Shown piece after piece: positions 51,891 to 60,500 of a stretch of 64,000 nt of DNA. Location: NCBI GenBank assembly GCA_963740945.1, contig CAVUGE010000030.1, positions 143,193 to 207,192 on the forward strand. The letters run 5' to 3'. Made by a program: the position numbers and the translations under genes. The stretch comes from CAVQBP01 sp963740945 (lineage in GTDB: Bacteria > Bacteroidota > Ignavibacteria > Ignavibacteriales > Ignavibacteriaceae). The first letter of the stretch is position 1, and each line of letters opens with the position of its first letter. A model generated the notes under the pieces. The model saw only the letters and a list, made by a program, of their open reading frames with translations. It ran no database searches and had not been told where the DNA came from.

Positions 51891-54191
51891 ATGGAATATA
51901 AACCCCTCTTAAACGTTTTTAAGAAATTATTATCTAAATATCTTATAGCTCTTCTATTAATTTTTGTTTCTCAGTACGGCTGCAGACAAAATGAACCGGA
52001 CAAATTTAATCCGGATAAATATGTCGATCCTTTTATAGGAACTTCAGCACATGGACACACATTTCCAGGTGCAACTGTACCTTTCGGTATGGTTCAATTA
52101 AGCCCGGATAACGGAACCTCCGGCTGGGACTGGTGTTCCGGTTATAATTATTCCGACAGTATAATAATTGGATTTAGTCATACCCATCTAAGCGGAACTG
52201 GCATCGGGGATTTATGCGATATTCTTTTTATGCCTGCTGTTTTATCAATCGATTCTAATACTAATACGTCAATATTAAATAATCTCCATTCATATTTTTC
52301 ACATAAAAATGAAAGAGCTGAAGCGGGATACTATTCAGTGCTGCTCGATTCCTATAATATAAAAGCTGAATTAACAGCAGCAAAAAGAGCAGGCTTCCAG
52401 AGATATACTTTCCCCAAAGTTAAAGATGCGGTAATCGTACTTAACTTAGGCCATAGCTTAAACTGGGACAGCACTACAGATGCATATTTAGAAATAATAA
52501 ACGACAGTACAATAGCTGGTTACAGAATGTCTACCGGTTGGGCTAAAGATCAGAGAGTCTATTTTGCTGCTAAATTTTCTGTACCTTTTAAAAGCTATTT
52601 AATAAGCCTGAATAATAAGTTTGTTAACGGTACACATGAAATTAAAGGGAGAATTGTTTCAGGAATTTTCAAATTCGATACAAATAATAGCAATGTAATT
52701 ATGGTTAAAACCGGTATTTCATCTGCAAGCATTAAAGGTGCTCTAGATGATCTAAACTCTGAAATACCATCATGGGACTTTGATTCTGTAAGGAATTCTG
52801 CAGCAGCGGCTTGGCAAAATGAATTAAACAAGATTCAGGTAACAACACCTTCTAATTCCCTTAAAAAGATCTTTTATACTGCACTTTACCATTCTTTGAT
52901 TGCACCGAACATTTTCAGTGATGCTGACGGATATTTTAAGGGTCCCGATAGCCTGGTCCATAAAGCTGATGGCTATAACCAATATACTGTTTTTTCACTC
53001 TGGGATACTTTCCGTGCAGAGCATCCCCTGTTCACAATTATCGAAAAGGACAAAGTAAATGATTTTGTAAAATCTATGCTCGCCTATTATAAGATGACAG
53101 GGCTCCTTCCTGTATGGGAACTGGAGGGTAATGAGACTAATACAATGATCGGTTATCATGCTGTACCGGTTATTGCTGATGCAATACTTAAAGGATTTAA
53201 TGGGTTTGATATTAATAAAGCGTTTGAGGCAATGAAAGCAAGTTCAATGCAGGATCAATTTGGTCTAAAATATTATAAAATATTAGGGTATGTTCCGGCA
53301 GATAAAGAAAACGAATCTGTTTCCAAAACACTTGAATATGCTTATGATGATTGGTGTATTGCTCAGATTGCCAGGTACTTAAATAAAAATGATGACTATA
53401 GACTTTTCATGGAAAGAGCGGGATATTATAAAAATCTTTTTGATACCGCCACCCGTTTTATGAGAGGTAAAAACAGTAATGGGAAATGGGTTTCAGATTT
53501 TAATCCCCGCTATTCCAATCATCGCAGTAATGAATATACAGAGGGCAATGCCTGGCAATGGGATTGGTTTGTTCCGCAGGATATAAACGGTTTAATTGGA
53601 TTAATGGGCGGTAAAGAAAAATTCACTGTGAAGCTCGACTCTCTTTTTAATCAAAAACCTTTAATCGAAGGGAAGAATGCTTCTCCCGATATTTCCGGCT
53701 TAATAGGTCAATATGCACATGGAAATGAACCAAGCCATCATATTGCTTATATCTATAACTATGCAGGTAAACCATGGAAGACTCAGGAAATTACAAGAAA
53801 AATAATGGAAAAACTTTACTCAGATTCAACAGACGGCTTATGCGGAAATGACGATTGCGGGCAAATGTCTGCATGGTATGTATTCAGCTCAATCGGATTT
53901 TATCCTGTAAATCCCGCTGAAGGAATTTATGTAATCGGCAGTCCGTTATTTAATAAAGTATCAATTGACGTTGGTAATGGAAAACATTTTATAGTTGAAG
54001 CTAAAAATGTTTCAAGTATTAATAAATATATTCAATCTGCAACATTAAATGATAAGGTTCTAAATAGAACGTTTATCTATCACAAAGAAATAATGGATGG
54101 CAGCGAGCTTATCTTCAATATGGGAAGCAATCCAAATAAAAACTGGGGTACAAAACAGGCAGACTCCCCCCCTTCCATGAGTATTAAATAA
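51891..54191 (+). CDS. GH92 alpha-mannosidase, lipoprotein
   Basis: A 766-residue calcium-dependent exo-alpha-mannosidase. The signal LIALLLIFVSQYGCRQNEPD has a lipobox-like YGC (cysteine about 31). Family motifs are YVDPFIGTSAHGHTFPGATVPFGMVQLSPD, GFSHTHLSGTGIGDLCDI, LWDTFRAEHPLFTI, YTEGNAWQWDWFVPQDINGLI, GNEPSHHIAYIYNYAGKPW and CGNDDCGQMSAWYVFSSIGFYPV. The EGNAWQ and DDCGQMSAW segments hold catalytic residues in characterised GH92 enzymes. Most act on alpha-1,2 or alpha-1,3 mannose of high-mannose N-glycans or yeast mannan. Probably anchored to the outer membrane or facing the periplasm. Confidence 0.95.
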   Translation: MEYKPLLNVFKKLLSKYLIALLLIFVSQYGCRQNEPDKFNPDKYVDPFIGTSAHGHTFPGATVPFGMVQLSPDNGTSGWDWCSGYNYSDSIIIGFSHTHLSGTGIGDLCDILFMPAVLSIDSNTNTSILNNLHSYFSHKNERAEAGYYSVLLDSYNIKAELTAAKRAGFQRYTFPKVKDAVIVLNLGHSLNWDSTTDAYLEIINDSTIAGYRMSTGWAKDQRVYFAAKFSVPFKSYLISLNNKFVNGTHEIKGRIVSGIFKFDTNNSNVIMVKTGISSASIKGALDDLNSEIPSWDFDSVRNSAAAAWQNELNKIQVTTPSNSLKKIFYTALYHSLIAPNIFSDADGYFKGPDSLVHKADGYNQYTVFSLWDTFRAEHPLFTIIEKDKVNDFVKSMLAYYKMTGLLPVWELEGNETNTMIGYHAVPVIADAILKGFNGFDINKAFEAMKASSMQDQFGLKYYKILGYVPADKENESVSKTLEYAYDDWCIAQIARYLNKNDDYRLFMERAGYYKNLFDTATRFMRGKNSNGKWVSDFNPRYSNHRSNEYTEGNAWQWDWFVPQDINGLIGLMGGKEKFTVKLDSLFNQKPLIEGKNASPDISGLIGQYAHGNEPSHHIAYIYNYAGKPWKTQEITRKIMEKLYSDSTDGLCGNDDCGQMSAWYVFSSIGFYPVNPAEGIYVIGSPLFNKVSIDVGNGKHFIVEAKNVSSINKYIQSATLNDKVLNRTFIYHKEIMDGSELIFNMGSNPNKNWGTKQADSPPSMSIK

Positions 54192-54222
54192 AATTAAAAG
54201 TTTAATAAGGATTATACCTCAA

Positions 54223-55629
54223 ATGAAATTACTTATGGCTGTTCTTACTATTAGTGCGATTCTATTCCTCTTCTTTTCAATCTCGTTTACAAATTCAAAG
54301 GACAGGGGTAAAATGGTACATTACGATAATACTCAATATCGAAATGACCAAATTGATAAAGAAAAATTGGCAAATGAAGTAAAACAGGAGTTCCTGCATG
54401 CATGGAATGGATATAAAAAATACGCATGGGGACATGATGTCCTTAATCCCATCTCAAAATCATACCGCGATTGGTACGGCGTGTCCATGTATATGACTCC
54501 TGTGGATGCCTTCGATACAATGATCTTAATGGGATTAAAAGAACAAGCTCAAGAAGCAAAAGAATTAGTCTTTAAAAACTTATCTTTTGATCAAAATATC
54601 TCGGTTCAGACTTTTGAAATTACTATACGTATGCTCGGAGGTCTGCTTTCTTCATATCAGCTGGACGGAGATAAAAGATTTTTGAATTTAGCTGAAGATT
54701 TAGGTACACGGCTGCTCCCATCGTTTGATTCAAAAACTGGGATGCCGTATAGGTATGTCAATTTAAAGACCGGAGAAATAAAAGGGAATATAAGCAATCC
54801 GGCAGAGATAGGGACTTTGTTAATTGAATTCGGAACATTGAGTAAGTTAACAGGGAATCCCGTTTACTGTAATAAAGCAAAGAAAGCCTTAGTTGAGGTA
54901 TATAAAAGGCGTTCAAAGATAGGACTTGTTGGTTCTACAATCAATGTTGATTCTGGAGAATGGGAAAATACAGATAGTCATATCAGTGGAGGGATAGATT
55001 CATATTATGAATACTTGCTTAAATGTTCAAAACTTTTCGGAGATGAAGATTTCAAATTAATGTGGGAAAAAAGTATAAAATCGATTAACAAATATTTGCC
55101 TGATTCTGTTAATTCAGGTTTTTGGTATGGCCATGCAGATATGAACACCGGTAAAAGAACGTATACAACTTTTGGTTCTCTTGATGCATTTTTCCCCGCC
55201 TGTCTTGCATTATCAAATGATCTGAAAAGAGCTGAAAAACTGGAAGCATCATGCTATAAAATGTGGAATCTTGAAGAGATTGAACCGGAACAGTTAAATT
55301 ATAAGACAATGGAAATCACCTCGCCTCAATATTTTCTAAGACCCGAAATTATCGAATCTGCATATTATTTATATCATTATACCGGTGACGAAAAATATCT
55401 CAAGATGGGAGAAACTTTTCTGAAAGCACTTATTAAATACTGCAGAACTTCCGAAGGTTATGCTTCTCTTAAAAGCGTTATTACGAAAGAAAAAGCAGAT
55501 GATATGGAAAGTTTCTTTTTTGCGGAAACATTAAAATATCTCTATCTCTTATTTGCACCTCCCAATACTCTGGACTTCAACAAAATTATTTTTAACACAG
55601 AAGCTCATCCAATCCAAAGAACATGGTGA
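54223..55629 (+). CDS. GH47 class I alpha-1,2-mannosidase
   Basis: A 468-residue enzyme with an N-terminal signal or anchor (residues 1-24). It has the GH47 landmarks HAWNGYKKYAWGHDVLNPIS, TPVDAFDTMILMGL, FEITIRMLGGLLSSYQLDGD, GSTINVDSGEW, SHISGGIDSYYEYLLK, SLDAFFPACLAL, LRPEIIESAYYLYHYTGDEKY and the calcium-binding FNTEAHP near the end. GH47 trims alpha-1,2-mannose from Man9 glycans in eukaryotic ER/Golgi and is uncommon in bacteria. It is the last gene of the mannosidase operon, 31 bases after GH92, and a hairpin follows. Confidence 0.94.
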   Translation: MKLLMAVLTISAILFLFFSISFTNSKDRGKMVHYDNTQYRNDQIDKEKLANEVKQEFLHAWNGYKKYAWGHDVLNPISKSYRDWYGVSMYMTPVDAFDTMILMGLKEQAQEAKELVFKNLSFDQNISVQTFEITIRMLGGLLSSYQLDGDKRFLNLAEDLGTRLLPSFDSKTGMPYRYVNLKTGEIKGNISNPAEIGTLLIEFGTLSKLTGNPVYCNKAKKALVEVYKRRSKIGLVGSTINVDSGEWENTDSHISGGIDSYYEYLLKCSKLFGDEDFKLMWEKSIKSINKYLPDSVNSGFWYGHADMNTGKRTYTTFGSLDAFFPACLALSNDLKRAEKLEASCYKMWNLEEIEPEQLNYKTMEITSPQYFLRPEIIESAYYLYHYTGDEKYLKMGETFLKALIKYCRTSEGYASLKSVITKEKADDMESFFFAETLKYLYLLFAPPNTLDFNKIIFNTEAHPIQRTW

Positions 55630-55665
55630 TTTACCACCAATAACACCAAAATAGTACTTAGAGAA

Positions 55666-55698
55666 AAACCTCCGGAGTTTTAAAAACCCCGGAGGTTT
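55666..55698 (+). terminator. Terminator hairpin of mannosidase operon (ACCTCCGGRGTTT family)
   Basis: AAACCTCCGGAGTTT, then AAACCCCGGAGGTTT (14 of 15 pairs), 36 bases after the GH47 stop. It is a near copy of hairpins at 3031 and 63348. Confidence 0.8.
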
Positions 55699-55993
55699 GG
55701 GCTTACAACGCATCTAGCACATTGTCTGCTATGTGTAGTATCTTCCTACAACCAACAACCAACCACCTACAACCATCCCCCCCTTGCATATTAACAAAAA
55801 AAAGAGTTAATTTGTAATAACAATAAGGGTTTGAGGGGTATGAAAAAAAATTAATTTATCTATTCTATTCCAAATCAAAAATATTATAAATGTCTACATT
55901 TAGACATGGGTAAAGGAATTACAAAACAACTTAATAATTTTGTTGCGAGTATTTATTCAAAAAGAAATAAATCATATAATTGAAGGTTGTTAC
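55699..55993. other. Spacer with short-period array
   Basis: 55746-55776 contains a degenerate CTACAACCA/ACAACCA array. The rest is AT-rich with no gene. A similar ACAAC-rich stretch occurs at 57440-57480, after the following gene, so the alpha/beta hydrolase gene has related arrays on both sides. Confidence 0.45.
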
Positions 55994-57427
55994 ATGAATA
56001 AAAAAATTAAATCTATTAGCTCCTTTTCTCTATGTTTTCTATTAATATCATGTTTTATCTATAGTTTGACAGCTCAGGTTGATAATAGCAAATTACTAGA
56101 AGGAATTTGGGTTGGTAATTTAGTTATTCCTAATGCTGCTGAATTAAGAATAGGAATAACTATTACAAAAGATCAAAATGAAAAGCTTAGTGCAGCTTTG
56201 AGAATAATTGACCAGAATACCGGTGATATCCCTTGTGATCAGGTTGTATATGATAAGGATAGCCTATTACTTAAGCTTAACCGCCTAGGAATAGAAATAA
56301 AGGGAAAACCAGATTTTGAAAATAACAATATAGATATTGAATTTCGTCAAGGTCCCGGTAAATTCCCTATCCATCTCAATCACGTTGCTAAAATGCCTAT
56401 ATTACAAAGACCTCAAGAACCTAAAAAACCTTTTCCTTACAATGAAGAGGAAGTTGAATATTTGAATAAGAAAGCAGGTATTAAAATTGCGGCTACACTG
56501 ACTTTTCCTGATTCAAAGAATCCTTTACCGGCTGTGCTCTTAATTCCTGGATCCGGACAACAGAAGCGCAATTGGGAGGTCTCAGGTCATAAACCATTTT
56601 TAGTCCTGGCTGATTATCTTACCAGGCATGGAATAGCAGTCCTACGTGCAGATGATAGAGGTATTGGTGGCAGTACCGGCAATTTTGAACAATCTACAAG
56701 CGGGGACTTTGCTGATGATGCGATTGCGGGAGTAGAATATCTAAAAAGCCGTAAGGAGATCGATCCCAACAAAATTGGGTTAGTAGGACATAGCGAGGGT
56801 GGAATGATAGCTCCAATAGCTGCTGAAAGATCATCGGATATTGCTTATATTGCCCTCCTGGCTGCACCCGGAATTGGTTTTGATGAATCGGTAATTTTTC
56901 AAGTTCTTGAACAGTTGAAATTGGAGGGAGTATCTCAAAAAGATATCGAATTGCAGCGTTCATGGCGACAGAAAATTTATAGTCTATTTAAGCAAAATTT
57001 AGATTCTGCAGCCATTGCAAATAAAATGAAAGCTCTCTATTCAGAACTTAGCGGTGATGAAATAAAGAGGTTAAACTGGCCGCAAGGGAGGTTGGATTAT
57101 GAGATAAAGAGATCTCTTAGTCCATGGTGGCACTTTGCACTCTCATACCAGCCTGGCGAAACTCTTAAACAAATCAAATGCCCTATTCTGGCTCTCAATG
57201 GAGAAAAAGACACGCAAGTTTCTCCGGAAAAGAATCTAGCAGCTATTAAGGAAGCGTTAAATATAGGGAATAATCAGAATTTTATTGTCGAAGAACTACC
57301 CGGACTTAATCATTTATTTCAAACGGCAAAAACAGGGTCAGAATATGAATACGGCACGATTGAAGAAACAATATCGCCAGATGCTCTAAATCTCATAACT
57401 AGCTGGATTCTTGAGTTGAAGGAGTAA
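55994..57427 (+). CDS. Secreted alpha/beta hydrolase (serine esterase/peptidase-like)
   Basis: A 477-residue exported protein. The start at 55994 is preferred to 55940 because it places a clean signal peptide (MNKKIKSISSFSLCFLLISC) at the N-terminus. Residues about 25-150 are a small beta domain (GIWVGNLVIPNAAELRIGITI) common to DUF3887/CocE-like secreted hydrolases. The hydrolase fold follows: oxyanion region LLIPGSGQQKRNWE, LRADDRGIGGSTG, nucleophile GHSEGGM, acid in LNGEKDTQVS, histidine in LPGLNHLFQ. Substrate is unknown; an ester or short peptide is plausible. Confidence 0.88.
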   Translation: MNKKIKSISSFSLCFLLISCFIYSLTAQVDNSKLLEGIWVGNLVIPNAAELRIGITITKDQNEKLSAALRIIDQNTGDIPCDQVVYDKDSLLLKLNRLGIEIKGKPDFENNNIDIEFRQGPGKFPIHLNHVAKMPILQRPQEPKKPFPYNEEEVEYLNKKAGIKIAATLTFPDSKNPLPAVLLIPGSGQQKRNWEVSGHKPFLVLADYLTRHGIAVLRADDRGIGGSTGNFEQSTSGDFADDAIAGVEYLKSRKEIDPNKIGLVGHSEGGMIAPIAAERSSDIAYIALLAAPGIGFDESVIFQVLEQLKLEGVSQKDIELQRSWRQKIYSLFKQNLDSAAIANKMKALYSELSGDEIKRLNWPQGRLDYEIKRSLSPWWHFALSYQPGETLKQIKCPILALNGEKDTQVSPEKNLAAIKEALNIGNNQNFIVEELPGLNHLFQTAKTGSEYEYGTIEETISPDALNLITSWILELKE

Positions 57428-57439
57428 TATTTTACTAAT

Positions 57440-57480
57440 ACAACAACTTACGACAAACTACAAACAACTGAAAACAAACC
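57440..57480. repeat. Short-period ACAAC array after the hydrolase gene
   Basis: ACAACAACTTACGACAAACT then ACAAACAACTGAAAACAAACC. It is noncoding and degenerate, similar to 55746-55776. Confidence 0.4.
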
Positions 57481-57587
57481 AATCGGTTTTATTTATCGAT
57501 AGCAACATCGATGATGATGACAGTGAGTGGAATGTTTCTCTAACTATGCGGATAATAACCTATCTCCTTAACTAAACAAGTTAATGG

Positions 57588-60500
57588 TTATTCAGTTATT
57601 CTAATAACTCCTGCTCCGTTATAAGAATGAAATTCAGGGTCATACATTGCATCAGCACCTATTACCGGCAATTGATACTTCCCTTTACTTACTACGCGAA
57701 GCATATAATAAAATTCCCTTTTCGTATTCCTGTCAAGATTTGTAAATAGTAATAGCCTGTCGTCCCTTATATCCATATATTGGACATTAATTGGGCTCTT
57801 TGTTTTCCACTGCAGTTCTGTTGATGCAGACAGTCTTGGGTTTTCAACTTCAAAACCCGCAGGAAGAAGATCTGTAATAACAATATTTTCTGCTGAACGG
57901 GACATCCCTTCAACTGTTATTTTACATACAATTAACTGTCCTTGTTTAAAGTTATTATTCTGTATCGGATAACCGCTTCTATAATCATAATAGCTTCTTC
58001 TTACTTTCATAAAAGAATCTTCTTCTTTAATTCTTTGTGAAGTTTTTATCCCTTCCGTACTCCAAAAATAATAGACTTCTCCTTTACCGGAAGAATTTAA
58101 TATAATATCTCCTTTATTTAATTCATCAGAAGTTAAAGTCAAATCATTATTATTATAAGTCCCAATTTTTTTCCCGCCGGAATTAATATCTATTTTCATA
58201 TCTGTATTTGCCGTTCTGGCTGCTGCTTTTCCGAGTGCCAAAAATGCAAAAGATCTTTCCTGTGTGGAATATATTTGATCGGTCATTTGAGTTATATGTT
58301 TTATCATATATGGTATTTGGCTGCTGTTTGGCTGAACTTCAAGCAGAACATTAAGCATAATGGCATTAGCCCTTACTTCAGAATCGAAATTTCCCCCGCT
58401 CATTCTTTCAGTTTTTTCCGGAACATATGATCCCGGGATTATTTCATAATATGTATTCCAGTTATTTGTTAAAGCATAAGCTCCGGCGAGCAAATATTTA
58501 GTATCGGTTGATAGAAGACTTGGTCTGGCTTTATAGTAATTCATCGTTGAAATATCCCCTTTATCTGCGAGTGCAAGTACATAAAGGGAGTACAATATCT
58601 CCTTGTTAGCTATTTTTCTTATGGTTCTGCTGTTCTGTTCATAAGTAATATAATCATAAGTGCTATTTTCTTTAGCTCTTTTCGCAATATAGTTTAACAG
58701 CTTATCTAATACGCTACCGGAAGGATTATAACCAGCTTTTTGAGCTTCGCTCAAAAAGTGTGCTGCATAAACACTTCCCCACCAGTTTGTATAAGTCCCT
58801 CCCTCCCAGTATGCAATTGAACCGTCATATAACTGCATAGATTCTATTTTCCTAATCCCTTCTTTTACATAGTATTCAGGATTATTAGTCCGGAACATTT
58901 CCGGTGCAACTAATTTAGCCAGGTCTTCAAAGTATAATTGGGGAAATAATTTTGAAACTGTCTGTTCTATACAACCGTAGGGGTAACCGACCAGATACTT
59001 TAACTGCTTTGCAAATTTAACTGCGGGAAATTTACTGATTGTTAATGACGTCTTTTGAGTTGATGACAAATAATCTTTTGAAATATCCAGCTTAATCTTT
59101 TGTTCCGGCTTAATTATCCCGCTGCCGCTTTCTACAACTAGAGGAGAAATCGGACGTACACCAATTTCAATTTCTTCTTTTACTTTTGCAACCCCTGAAG
59201 TCTCGAAAACTATTTTTCCAGTGCCAATTTCATCTCCGGTCATTATTGAAAATGTAACGTGATTTGTAGAATTAGCTCCAACCATAACTGATTGAGCTGC
59301 AGGCGAACTATTTTTAACCGGACCTTCCGTTTTCAAATTAACATTTACATTCCCTTTCTTCCCGGTTGTATTAATAACCGTAACAGTTGTACTTAGAGAA
59401 TCATTTGTGGCTAGAAATCTTGGCACCTGAGCCTCAATAATTATATCATCGGCGACTTTCATATGTTCTTCTGCGCTTCCGAACCTTGAACCTGTATAAG
59501 CCAGAGCCATTAATCTTACATCACCGTTAAATTGAGGAATATTCAGTTCAACCTTTACTATTCCATCACTATTTGTTTTCTGAATACCGCTCCATAAAGA
59601 AAGCAAGTGAAATCTTTCAGATTTAATAGGATTAGACCTTTTCCGGAGCTGACTTTCTTCTTCCATGTTTCCGCCTCCCGGTGATGAACTAAGTGAAACA
59701 ATTTCAGGGAGTAAAAGCTTATACAGATCATAACTGGATACGCTTAAAGGTCTTTTCCCGTACATATATTTATAGGGATCTGGCGTCTGAAAATCCTTGA
59801 TTTGAAGTATCCCCTCATCAACTGCGGCTAAAGTTACATAAATTTCTCTTTCGGGCAGAGTTTTGATTATAATATCCTGTTTGGTCAGAGGCTTTATTTT
59901 TGAGGGAGCTTTTATTTCGACCGGCATATGGTTTTCTTTTCTTTCAACCTTTACAGATGTAAATCCGTGTCCGGCTAAGAAAGGAGTACTATTCTCAATC
60001 GAATGTTTTCTAAATAAAGTAGCTGTGACATAAATATTCGGCATATAACTTTCAGTTAATTCTAATTCCAGTTCTGCCGAACGGTTTTCAACATTTATGA
60101 ATTTATAGAAATATACATCATTTCTTTCAACGGTAACCAGCATTTTACCCGCAAAAGGAGTTGTAAACAAAACCTTTGCTTTTTCTCCGGGTTTATAAGT
60201 CTCTTTATCAAAGACAATTTCAATCCTACCCTCTTTATCAACATCAAAAGATGAGGCAGTGGTTCTCCCCCACCCATATGCATAAAATGACTTTTTCTGA
60301 TATTCATCGCTTCCTTTTTTATAAATCCTTAGTTCATATTCTCCCGACTTATCGAGGGTAAACTGGAAATCTTTAGGATTATTTGTAATAACAAATTCTT
60401 TTCCCCATTCTTCAATTTCTTTTTTTCCAGATGTATAATAATAATGACCGGAATTATCTTTCTTTAAAACTGTCTGCCATTCATACCTTATTAATTTTGC

